From Candidatus Omnitrophota bacterium (lineage in GTDB: Bacteria; Omnitrophota; Gorgyraeia; 2-01-FULL-45-10): 11,802 nt of DNA. Both the position numbers and the translations under genes were made by a program. The stretch covers positions 1-11,802 of the forward strand of contig JAKLDX010000022.1 in the NCBI GenBank assembly GCA_022703295.1, in the 5' to 3' direction. This document shows, piece by piece, positions 1 to 5,854 of the stretch. The notes below the pieces were generated by a model. The model saw only the letters and a program-made list of their open reading frames with translations. It ran no database searches and was not told where the DNA came from. Position 1 is the first letter of the stretch; each line of letters begins with the position of its first letter.

Positions 1-312
1 AAAAAATATAAACTGATTTTTCATTGCGGCGCTTGCATGATGAATCGCCGGGAAATGATCAACCGCCTGCGCAAAGCCAAGGAAGCAGGCGTTCCGGTAG
101 TAGCGCCCAGCGCGAATATAAGCGGCAAGGCTGCTCCGAAAACGGCCAGGGAAGTATTGAAAGAACTTGCCGGCAAGATAGATATGGTGATAGATGCCGG
201 TCACACGGATATCGGCATTGAGTCCGCGGTAGTTGATATGACCGCAAAGTATCCGAAAGTACTGAGGGAAGGCGCCATAGGCGCAAAAAAGATATTAAGG
301 GCAATAAGTTAA
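1..312 (+). CDS. Chimeric frame, 5'-partial: HydF C-terminal piece fused to C-terminal part of Sua5/YrdC (threonylcarbamoyl-AMP synthase)
   Basis: The frame is open from base 1, so the gene is cut by the window edge. The first ~32 residues (bases 1-96) read FHCGACMMNRREM followed by RLRKAKEAGVP. This is the HCxxC iron-sulfur ligand motif and following helix of HydF, the [FeFe]-hydrogenase maturation GTPase, which normally continues with TNYG. From about base 91 the frame instead reads VPVVAPSANISGK, then DMVIDAGHTDIGIESAVVDMT and VLREGAIG. That is the end of Sua5/YrdC, the enzyme making threonylcarbamoyl-AMP for tRNA t6A. The switch falls at a shared AGVP. The Sua5 part has only about 72 residues of a usual domain of about 190, so it lacks most of the substrate pocket and is unlikely to be active. 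Downstream order (phosphatase, rpiB, glyA) is typical for sua5, so the HydF part is the intruder. The stop overlaps the next start (TAATG). A start at base 37 would only be an internal Met of the HydF part. Whether this is a real deletion or an assembly chimera cannot be told here. Confidence 0.8.
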   Translation, partial: KKYKLIFHCGACMMNRREMINRLRKAKEAGVPVVAPSANISGKAAPKTAREVLKELAGKIDMVIDAGHTDIGIESAVVDMTAKYPKVLREGAIGAKKILRAIS

Positions 313-782
313 TGAACAAGATAAAATCCGTACTTTTTGTATGCACCGGGAATAGTTGCCGCTCCATAATGGCCGAAGGCCTGTTAAGGAAATATTTAAA
401 AGACGCCGGCAAGGATAATATTGAGGTCCATTCTGCCGGTATCATGCCTGTGGGCGGGATGGCCCCCACCAGCGAGACCATAGAAGTGATGAAAAAAGAA
501 GGGGTGGATGTCTCCGAGTATAAATCCAGATACCTGACGGCGGAAATGATAAGGAAAGCCGATCTCATACTTGTAATGGAAAGCTTCCATAAGAATGAGG
601 TATTGAACAGGGTCCCGGAAGCGTCCGGCAAGACTTTTCTTTTAAAAGAATTCGGCAACGCAGCCGAACAGAATCCGCTCAGGCTCGGAGTAAAAGACCC
701 TATAGGAAAGCCGATAGAGGATTACAGGCATGCGCTTGTTACCATAAAGAACGAAATAGAAAGGATCGTTAATCTGTTATGA
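312..782 (+). CDS. Low-molecular-weight protein phosphatase, YwlE-like (tyrosine or arginine phosphatase)
   Basis: A cytoplasmic phosphatase of the LMW-PTP family, 156 aa, the normal length. The P-loop CTGNSCRS lies at residues 11-18, with nucleophile Cys11 and Arg17 (CX5R). The general-acid loop is VKDPIG with Asp129, followed by the usual helix beginning EDYR. In Bacillus YwlE the residue just before the second P-loop Cys is Thr and favours phospho-arginine. Here it is Ser, also small, whereas classical tyrosine phosphatases carry a bulkier Ile or Leu. Arginine phosphatase is therefore a reasonable but unproven reading. The P-loop also resembles thioredoxin-type ArsC, but the rest of the protein, including the DPIG loop, is LMW-PTP. 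The ATG overlaps the preceding TAA, and AAGGG at 297-301 is a suitable SD. The sua5-phosphatase-rpiB order matches the Bacillus ywlC-ywlE-ywlF neighbourhood. Confidence 0.9.
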   Translation: MNKIKSVLFVCTGNSCRSIMAEGLLRKYLKDAGKDNIEVHSAGIMPVGGMAPTSETIEVMKKEGVDVSEYKSRYLTAEMIRKADLILVMESFHKNEVLNRVPEASGKTFLLKEFGNAAEQNPLRLGVKDPIGKPIEDYRHALVTIKNEIERIVNLL

Positions 783-1234
783 TGAAAATAGCTATAGGCA
801 GTGACCATGGCGGGTATGAGCTGAAGGATAAAATAGCGGCGTTCCTTAAAGAGGAAAAATACGCCGTAGAAGATTTCGGGACGCACTCCAAAGAGTCCTG
901 CGATTATCCTTTGATAGGGTTTGAGGTCGCGAAGGCGGTTGCCGACGGTAAGGCCGCAAAGGGAATATTGATATGCAAGACAGGCGTGGGCATGGCCATC
1001 ATAGCGAATAAGTTGCACGGCGTAAGGGCGGCGGCTTGCTACGATACGGGAATGGCAAAGTCGTCCAGAGAGCACAATGACTGCAATATCGTAGTATTGG
1101 CGGCCAGTTACACGGATTTCAAAAAGGCTAAAGAGATATTGAAAGTTTGGTTGAATACCGAACATGCGGGAGAGCGTCACGCACGGCGCGTTAAACAGAT
1201 AAAAGACATAGAGACAAAACTGAAGGAACGATGA
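779..1234 (+). CDS. rpiB: Ribose-5-phosphate isomerase B (RpiB/LacAB family)
   Basis: Interconverts ribulose 5-phosphate and ribose 5-phosphate in the non-oxidative pentose phosphate pathway. Its 151 aa is the family length. Visible motifs are GSDHGGYELK (residues 7-16, Asp9 and His10), DYP (42-44), catalytic Cys66 in ILICKTGVGM with Thr68, ANK, REHND with His99, and GERHARRV near the C-terminus. One difference is Lys67, where E. coli RpiB has Gly (CGTG becomes CKTG). Another is NIVVLAASY, where NVLxLGxR is usual. Two adjacent ATGs occur at 779 and 782. The first overlaps the phosphatase stop (ATGA) and the second gives the more typical MKIAIGSDHGG. AAGGA at 761-765 is somewhat far from both, so coupled translation is likely. 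A related sugar-phosphate isomerase activity cannot be excluded, but the glyA neighbourhood favours RpiB. Confidence 0.92.
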   Translation: MMKIAIGSDHGGYELKDKIAAFLKEEKYAVEDFGTHSKESCDYPLIGFEVAKAVADGKAAKGILICKTGVGMAIIANKLHGVRAAACYDTGMAKSSREHNDCNIVVLAASYTDFKKAKEILKVWLNTEHAGERHARRVKQIKDIETKLKER

Positions 1235-1235
1235 C

Positions 1236-2498
1236 ATGGGTGACCTGAAGAAAAAAGACAGAGAGATTTATGACGCCATACTGGCCGAGGCGAAAAGGGA
1301 AGACCAGAACCTTGAGCTTATAGCCAGTGAAAATTTCGTGAGCGAAGAGGTCCTGGAGGCCCAGGGGTCCGTACTTACCAACAAATACGCGGAAGGCTAT
1401 CCGGGCCTGAGGTGGTATAACGGCTGCCATAATGTCGACATAGTTGAAAAGATAGCCATAGAAAGGGCCAGGAAACTTTTCGGCGCGGAACACGTGAATG
1501 TGCAGCCGCATGCCGGTACCCCGGCTAACATGGTCATATATTTCGCCATGCTTAACCCCGGCGATACGGTGCTCGCGATGGACCTGTCCTGCGGCGGGCA
1601 TCTTTCTCACGGCAACCCCCATAATTTCTCCGGCAAGTTATATAAAATGGTCTCATACGGCGTGAACCGCAAAACCGAGATGCTTGACTACGAGGAAATA
1701 GCGGCCCTGGCGAAAAAGCATAAACCCAGGATGATAGTGGCCGGAGCCTCCGCCTATTCGCGGACGATCGATTTTAAGAAATTCAGGCAGATCGCGGACT
1801 CGGTCGGCGCGTATCTGTTTGTCGATATCGCCCATATCGCCGGGCTCGTCGCATCCGGCGTGCATGAAAGCCCCGTGCCTTACGCGCATTTCGTTACCTC
1901 GACTACCCACAAGACCCTCAGGGGGCCGAGGGGCGGATTCATAATGTGCAAGGAAGAGTTCGCGAAGAAGATAGATACGGAAGTCTTTCCCGGAGCCCAG
2001 GGCGGGCCGCTCGAGCATATAATAGCCGCGAAGGCCGTATGTTTCAAAGAGGCCATGAGCAAGGAATTCAAGAATTACCAGAAACAGATAGTGAAGAACG
2101 CAAAGGCATTTTCGAACGAGATGACAAAGCTTGGATACAGGATAGTCGCCGGAGGCACCGATACGCACCTATTTCTCGTGGACCTCTCGAAAAAAGGAAT
2201 TACCGGGAAAGGCGCCGCCACCGTGCTTGACAGGGCCGGGATCACGGTCAACAAGAACCTGATACCGTTCGATCCGCAGCCGCCGGCCGTCGCAAGCGGC
2301 ATCCGTATAGGCACTCCCGCGGTCACGACCCGCGGCATGAAAGAGGCCGAGATGCGTCTCATAGCCGGGCTTATCGATAAGGTTTTATCTGACCCGGAGA
2401 ACGAGAAGAACATAACTTGCATAAGGGGCGAGGTCAGGAAATTGGTAAAAAAGTTCCCTTTATATAAAAAGCTTATAAGGAGGCTTGAAAAAGAGTGA
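1236..2498 (+). CDS. glyA: Serine hydroxymethyltransferase
   Basis: A PLP enzyme converting serine and tetrahydrofolate to glycine and 5,10-methylene-THF, the main source of one-carbon units. Its 420 aa is the usual bacterial length. Visible motifs are the N-terminal LELIASENFVS, the NKYAEGYPG loop, GGHLSHG, FVDIAHIAG with the PLP-binding Asp, STTHKTLRGPRGG with the Schiff-base Lys, and IRIGTPAVTTRG with the carboxylate-binding Arg. Two stretches differ from the E. coli type. LRWYNGCHNVD replaces KRYYGGCEYVD, and QPHAGTPAN replaces QPHSGSQAN at the PLP-phosphate cup. All core catalytic residues remain, so an active enzyme is expected. The SD AAGGA (1223-1227) is 8 nt from the ATG, and the gene begins one base after the rpiB stop. 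Confidence 0.97.
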   Translation: MGDLKKKDREIYDAILAEAKREDQNLELIASENFVSEEVLEAQGSVLTNKYAEGYPGLRWYNGCHNVDIVEKIAIERARKLFGAEHVNVQPHAGTPANMVIYFAMLNPGDTVLAMDLSCGGHLSHGNPHNFSGKLYKMVSYGVNRKTEMLDYEEIAALAKKHKPRMIVAGASAYSRTIDFKKFRQIADSVGAYLFVDIAHIAGLVASGVHESPVPYAHFVTSTTHKTLRGPRGGFIMCKEEFAKKIDTEVFPGAQGGPLEHIIAAKAVCFKEAMSKEFKNYQKQIVKNAKAFSNEMTKLGYRIVAGGTDTHLFLVDLSKKGITGKGAATVLDRAGITVNKNLIPFDPQPPAVASGIRIGTPAVTTRGMKEAEMRLIAGLIDKVLSDPENEKNITCIRGEVRKLVKKFPLYKKLIRRLEKE

Positions 2499-2956
2499 AA
2501 AAGCATTTCGATAAGAAACGTCCGAGCTGGGATGAATATTTTATCGGCATAGCAGAGCTTGTATCCAAGAGGTCAACGTGCCTGCGCAGGAATGTCGGCG
2601 CTATAATAGTGAAAGATAAGAGGATACTGGCCACAGGTTATAACGGCGCCCCGCGCGAGATCGCCCATTGCAGTGAGACGGGCTGTATCCGCGAGAAACT
2701 TAAGATCCCTTCCGGCGAAAGGCATGAGCTATGCAGGGGTTTGCACGCGGAGCAGAACGCTTTTCTGCAGGCTGCCCTCCACGGCACGAGCCTTAAGGAT
2801 TCGACCATCTATTCGACCACCCAGCCGTGCATAATATGCGCTAAGATGATAATAAACGCCGGCATAAAAGAAATAGTCATAAAAGGCGATTATCCGGACA
2901 GGATGTCGAAAGATTTCCTGCGTGAGGCTAAAGTCAAGGTAAGAAGGATGGAATAA
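2495..2956 (+). CDS. dCMP deaminase family protein (ComEB-like)
   Basis: A zinc-dependent cytidine/deoxycytidylate deaminase, 153 aa. It probably makes dUMP from dCMP for thymidylate synthesis, which also uses the methylene-THF produced by GlyA next door. The zinc and catalytic site is complete: HAEQN (His84, proton-shuttling Glu86) and PCIICAK (Cys112, Cys115). The family features VGAIIV, GYNGAP and an HCSETGC segment (residues 58-64) are present. The start is GTG at 2495, overlapping the glyA TGA (GTGA). It is supported by a full AAGGAGG SD at 2477-2483 and by the normal N-terminus ending in RPSWDEYF. In several bacteria a dCMP deaminase follows glyA and precedes nrdR. Here nrdR is displaced 2.4 kb downstream by three other genes. 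The exact substrate is inferred from the family. Confidence 0.93.
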   Translation: MKKHFDKKRPSWDEYFIGIAELVSKRSTCLRRNVGAIIVKDKRILATGYNGAPREIAHCSETGCIREKLKIPSGERHELCRGLHAEQNAFLQAALHGTSLKDSTIYSTTQPCIICAKMIINAGIKEIVIKGDYPDRMSKDFLREAKVKVRRME

Positions 2957-2957
2957 A

Positions 2958-3650
2958 TTGCGAAAAAATTTATTATTATCCCTGCTCTTCCTCCTCTCTT
3001 TTCTTTCTTATTCCGAAGCCGATGTAATACGCCTTAAAGACGGCAGAAAGATAGACTTTCCTATCGTCGGGGAGACCGAAGACAGGGTAATAGTGGATGT
3101 CGGAGGTTCCAATATCAGCCTGGCCAGGAGCGATATAGACGGCCTTGAAGAAAATCCGGTAGCCGAAAGCTACGCGCCCCCCGCGGAAGGCATCAACTAC
3201 GTAATTGCCAAAGAGACGATAAGCCTGGGCGGATCCTATTATGATTCCGGCAGGTTCGATAAGGCCATCCGCACTTTCCAAAAAGCCCTTTCGAGGACAG
3301 AGGACAGACATCTTAAGGCAGTCGTATTTTTTGATCTGAGCTCCTGCTACCTGGCAAAAGGTTTTAAACCGTACTCTTCCTCGGACGACAAAAGCTGTTA
3401 TCTCATGGCTATAAAATATGCCAGGAAATGCCTTACGATGGAATCCCGTTATTGGAAGGCCATGGCAAACATAGCCACCGCATACCTGAATATGAACGAC
3501 CTGGATGCGGCGGAATATTATTACAGCAAGGCGGAAAAATTCACGGATAGAACTTCCGAAGAATACTGGCAGCTTCGCTATCAGCACAATATGGTATTGA
3601 AATTGAAGGAGACGTTTGTAGATAAACCCGGGGATAAGCTTGGCGATTAG
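2958..3650 (+). CDS. Exported TPR-repeat protein of unknown function
   Basis: 230 aa. A signal peptide is clear: MRKN, a Leu/Phe-rich core (residues 5-17), and a likely cleavage site near SYSEA/DV (21-22). Residues 22-65 (VIRLKDGRKI, DRVIVDVGGSNISLARSDI) form a small beta-rich module with alternating hydrophobic residues. It resembles N-terminal modules seen on exported proteins of uncultured bacteria. Residues about 85-205 contain TPR-like helix pairs with YYDSGRFDKAIRTFQKAL and YLNMNDLDAAEYYYSKAE as the clearest units. The protein is probably a periplasmic scaffold. No catalytic motif is seen. The start is TTG, chosen because AAGGA (2944-2948) lies 9 nt upstream and because it gives the complete signal peptide. 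It is one base past the previous stop, so it ends the first operon. Its last residues (GDKLGD) are encoded inside a short tandem repeat. Confidence 0.8.
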   Translation: MRKNLLLSLLFLLSFLSYSEADVIRLKDGRKIDFPIVGETEDRVIVDVGGSNISLARSDIDGLEENPVAESYAPPAEGINYVIAKETISLGGSYYDSGRFDKAIRTFQKALSRTEDRHLKAVVFFDLSSCYLAKGFKPYSSSDDKSCYLMAIKYARKCLTMESRYWKAMANIATAYLNMNDLDAAEYYYSKAEKFTDRTSEEYWQLRYQHNMVLKLKETFVDKPGDKLGD

Positions 3651-3692
3651 GCGATTCGGCAGTTAAGGGGACTTTAGCGATTGGGCGATTAG
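3642..3692 (+). repeat. Degenerate 8-bp tandem repeat, consensus GGCGATTA
   Basis: Three head-to-tail octamers, GGCGATTA (3642-3649), GGCGATTC (3650-3657) and GGCAGTTA (3658-3665), are followed after a gap by two further units at 3677-3682 (GCGATT) and 3684-3691 (GGCGATTA). The first unit lies inside the TPR gene and supplies its stop codon (TAG at 3648-3650). Confidence 0.75.
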
Positions 3693-3791
3693 GTGTACAC
3701 AATCGCAGCCGAAGCTAATATGAGTCGAATCGCAAACGAGGCTATTGTGAATCGAATTGTCTAATTGCTAATAGTATAACAAGGAGGACAG
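3651..3791. other. Repeat-rich spacer between the TPR gene and the aldolase genes
   Basis: This 141-bp spacer has no gene. Its left half carries GCGATT units. The right half carries the reverse complement (AATCG at 3701, 3728 and 3750), giving a quasi-palindromic layout. Two foldable elements are visible. GCGATT (3685-3690) pairs with AATCGC (3701-3706) around the palindrome GTGTACAC (3693-3700). CACAAT with AGCC (3698-3710) pairs with GGCT and ATTGTG (3740-3749). No T-tract follows either one, so a classical terminator is not supported. A perfect AAGGAGG SD for the next gene sits at 3781-3787. I see no convincing promoter. Confidence 0.65.
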
Positions 3792-4742
3792 ATGTTCAGA
3801 GAAAAGATAAAAGTATTCGACTGCACCATAAGGGACGGAGGCCTTATCAACGGCCATGATTTCGACGAGAGGTTCGTGCGCGCTGTTTATAAAGCCCTGT
3901 CGGAAGCCGGCGTCGATTATATGGAGATAGGCTATAAAAATTCAAAGAAATTGTTCTCCCCGAAGGAATTCGGAAAATGGAAATTTTGCGATGACGATGT
4001 TATAGAGAAAGTCATAGAGGGCATAGAGTCGAACACGAAGATATCCATAATGGTCGACGTTGACCGCGTTGATATCGACGACGTCAAGCCGAAAAAAGAC
4101 TCGCCCGTCGACATGATAAGGGTCGCGTCGTACGTAAAGGACATAGATAAGGCGATATTCCTCGTAAATCATTTCGCCGACAAAGGCTATGAGACGACGG
4201 TGAATATAATGGCGATATCGCGGGCGCTCGATAACGAACTGACCGAGGCGCTGCACCAGCTGGATGAGGAATGCAAGGCGAACGTCATATATATAGTGGA
4301 CAGTTTCGGCGCGCTTTACCAGGAGACGGTGGAGTTCCTGGTAAAGAAATTCAGGAGCATTTTGAAGACCAAAGAGATAGGGATGCACGCCCACAATAAC
4401 CAGCAGCTGGCATTCGGCAACACGATAGAAGCTATAATACACGACGCCAATTACGTCGACGGCACGGTTTACGGCCTTGGCAGGGCAGCCGGAAACTGCC
4501 CGCTCGAACTTCTCATAGGGTTCCTGAAGAACCCGAAATTCGACATACGCCCGATCCTTGACCTCATATCGAAAGAATTCGTTCCTTTGCGCGAGAAGAT
4601 CGAGTGGGGATATATCATTCCGTACGCCATAACCGGCATCCTGGACGAACATCCCAAAGCTGCCATGGCGCTTCGCAAGAGCGATAAGAAAGAAAACTAC
4701 CGCGAATTTTACGAAAGCCTGGTCGGAGACGATCTCGACTAA
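3792..4742 (+). CDS. HMGL-like (DRE-TIM metallolyase) aldolase-domain protein
   Basis: A TIM-barrel metal-dependent lyase of the family that includes 4-hydroxy-2-oxovalerate aldolase, HMG-CoA lyase and isopropylmalate synthase; 316 aa. The defining motif DCTIRDGG is at residues 10-17 (metal ligand Asp10, catalytic Arg14). VDSFGALY lies at 169-176. The metal-binding HxH is His199 and His201 in MHAHNNQQLAFGN, and GLGRAAGNCPLE is at 228-239. It fits best with short aldolase catalytic-domain proteins: it lacks the LeuA-type regulatory domain and the acyl-CoA features of HMG-CoA lyase. The usual partner of hydroxyoxovalerate aldolase, an acetaldehyde dehydrogenase, is absent here. It probably catalyses aldol cleavage or condensation of a 2-oxo acid; the substrate is unknown. 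The SD AAGGAGG (3781-3787) is 4 nt from the ATG. The eda-like gene follows after 2 bases, suggesting one pathway. Confidence 0.85.
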   Translation: MFREKIKVFDCTIRDGGLINGHDFDERFVRAVYKALSEAGVDYMEIGYKNSKKLFSPKEFGKWKFCDDDVIEKVIEGIESNTKISIMVDVDRVDIDDVKPKKDSPVDMIRVASYVKDIDKAIFLVNHFADKGYETTVNIMAISRALDNELTEALHQLDEECKANVIYIVDSFGALYQETVEFLVKKFRSILKTKEIGMHAHNNQQLAFGNTIEAIIHDANYVDGTVYGLGRAAGNCPLELLIGFLKNPKFDIRPILDLISKEFVPLREKIEWGYIIPYAITGILDEHPKAAMALRKSDKKENYREFYESLVGDDLD

Positions 4743-4744
4743 AG

Positions 4745-5380
4745 ATGGATCTATCTAAATTCAGACGTAAACCGATACTTGGTATATTAAGAGGCGCGGA
4801 GCCGGATCTGGCCGAGCCTCTTACGGAGGCTGTGCTGGAAGCGGGCCTTGAGACCCTCGAGATTACGATGAATACCCCCGGGGCTGCCCTCATCATAAAG
4901 AAGGCGAAAAAAATTTCCGCCGGCCGAATCGCGATCGGGGCCGGGACAGTACTTAACATGGAAGACCTGAAGACGGCCTTGGACGCAGGCGCGACATTCA
5001 TAGTAATGCCGGTGCTAGTCAAGGATGTCGCGGCATATTGTGTTGACAGGAAGATACCTTCTTTTCCCGGAGCGCTTACCCCGCTGGAGATATATGATGC
5101 CCATATTGCGGGTGCTTCGATGGTGAAAGTCTTTCCGTCAGGCGTTTTCGGGCCGTCGTATTTCAAAGAGATCAGGGGGCCGTTTCGTGATATCGAACTT
5201 CTCGCGTGCGGGGGCGTCACGCCCGAAAATATGAAAGACTATTTTAAAAACGGCGCCGGCGCTGTTGCCTTCGGCGCCAGTGTATTCAAGAAAGAATGGC
5301 TCGACAAGAAAGATTTCGCTAATATAAAAAAAGCTATCCGGCGTTTTACGGAGCAGGACATAACAAAGCTTACAGCTTAA
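4745..5380 (+). CDS. eda: KDPG/KHG aldolase (2-dehydro-3-deoxy-phosphogluconate aldolase family)
   Basis: A class I aldolase of the Entner-Doudoroff type, 211 aa, normal length. It cleaves 2-keto-3-deoxy-6-phosphogluconate to pyruvate and glyceraldehyde 3-phosphate, or 4-hydroxy-2-oxoglutarate to pyruvate and glyoxylate. Visible are GILRG (residues 13-17), LEITMNT with the catalytic Glu39, GAGTVLN (65-71), PSFPGALTP (105-113), Schiff-base Lys128 in MVKVFPSG, LACGGVTPEN (153-162), and a phosphate-binding GA-rich end (GAGAVAFGASVF). No edd, KDG kinase or uronate gene is nearby, so the exact substrate is open. The gene begins 2 bases after the HMGL-like gene with no strong SD, so coupled translation is likely. 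The last codons (KLTA, stop) lie inside a 7-bp tandem repeat. Confidence 0.9.
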   Translation: MDLSKFRRKPILGILRGAEPDLAEPLTEAVLEAGLETLEITMNTPGAALIIKKAKKISAGRIAIGAGTVLNMEDLKTALDAGATFIVMPVLVKDVAAYCVDRKIPSFPGALTPLEIYDAHIAGASMVKVFPSGVFGPSYFKEIRGPFRDIELLACGGVTPENMKDYFKNGAGAVAFGASVFKKEWLDKKDFANIKKAIRRFTEQDITKLTA

Positions 5381-5401
5381 AACTTACAACTTACGGCTAA
5401 A
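5367..5401 (+). repeat. Five-unit degenerate 7-bp tandem repeat, consensus A(A/G)CTTAC
   Basis: The exact 7-bp units are AGCTTAC, AGCTTAA, AACTTAC, AACTTAC and GGCTAAA, running without gaps from 5367 to 5401. The eda stop codon (TAA, 5378-5380) lies in unit 2. The tract ends three bases before the nrdR ATG and leaves nrdR without a recognisable SD. Confidence 0.8.
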
Positions 5402-5404
5402 TTT

Positions 5405-5854
5405 ATGAGATGCCCTTTTTGCGGTAGTCAGAGAGACAGCGTTATAGATTCGAGGATATCCAAGAACGGCGCAAGCGTCAGGCGCCGCCGCGAATGCCTC
5501 AAATGCAGGAGGCGCTTCACCACTTACGAATATGTGGAGAGGGTGCCGCTCATGGTAATAAAAAAGGACAGCAGGCGCGAGCATTTCGACAGGCAGAAAC
5601 TTATGAGCGGGCTTATGAAGGCCTGCGAGAAGCGCCCCGTGAGCGTCGATCGCCTTGAAAGGCTGGTCGACGATATAGAGAGGAAGTTGGAGCGTAAGAA
5701 TGAGCAGGAAGTTAAGTCCAAAGATATAGGCGAGCTTGTCATGAACAGTCTTCACGAGCTCGACGAGATCGCCTACGTTAGATTCGCGTCCGTTTACAGG
5801 CAGTTCAAGGACATAAACCAGTTCGTAAAAGAGATAAAGAGGTTCCTGAAATGA
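5405..5854 (+). CDS. nrdR: Transcriptional repressor NrdR
   Basis: A zinc-ribbon/ATP-cone repressor that senses ATP/dATP and shuts off ribonucleotide reductase genes by binding NrdR boxes; 149 aa, the standard length. The N-terminal zinc ribbon is complete: CPFC (Cys3, Cys6) and CLKC (Cys31, Cys34), with the canonical VIDSR and a basic SVRRRREC stretch between them. The ATP-cone domain follows from residue about 50 (VIKKDSRREHFDRQKL, then ACEKRPVS). The end YVRFASVYRQFKDINQF is typical. The ATG gives the exact family N-terminus MRCPFCG. There is no clear SD because the 7-bp repeat tract occupies the leader. No ribonucleotide reductase gene is in the window. Its neighbourhood with glyA and a dCMP deaminase fits nucleotide metabolism. 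Confidence 0.97.
   Translation: MRCPFCGSQRDSVIDSRISKNGASVRRRRECLKCRRRFTTYEYVERVPLMVIKKDSRREHFDRQKLMSGLMKACEKRPVSVDRLERLVDDIERKLERKNEQEVKSKDIGELVMNSLHELDEIAYVRFASVYRQFKDINQFVKEIKRFLK

Noticed and set aside
37..312. A complete short gene starting at the ATG of base 37
   Set aside because: The frame is open to base 1 and the residues before base 37 (FHCGAC) belong to the HydF motif, so base 37 is an internal Met.
312..782. Arsenate reductase (thioredoxin-type ArsC) because of CTGNSCRS and MAEG
   Set aside because: The second and third redox cysteines of ArsC are missing, and the acid loop DPIG with EDYR is of the LMW-PTP/YwlE type.
3698..3749. Hairpin after the TPR gene as a terminator
   Set aside because: The stem is short and bulged, the loop is about 29 nt and no T-tract follows. 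It looks like part of the repeat spacer.
3642..3755. CRISPR array from the repeated GCGATT/AATCG units
   Set aside because: Units are only 6-8 bp, variable and partly inverted, with no regular spacers and no cas genes.
3775..3780. TATAAC as a -10 box for the aldolase genes
   Set aside because: It lies directly against the SD, so a transcript starting from it would lack the SD, and no good -35 box is at 17 bp.
3942..4652. Long antisense open frame (236 codons) opposite the HMGL-like gene
   Set aside because: The sense frame has clear family motifs from end to end. The antisense product shows no recognisable motif and is a shadow of the coding bias.
4615..5220. Antisense open frame (201 codons) opposite eda
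   Set aside because: Same reasoning: the sense gene is a full-length KDPG aldolase with catalytic residues in place.
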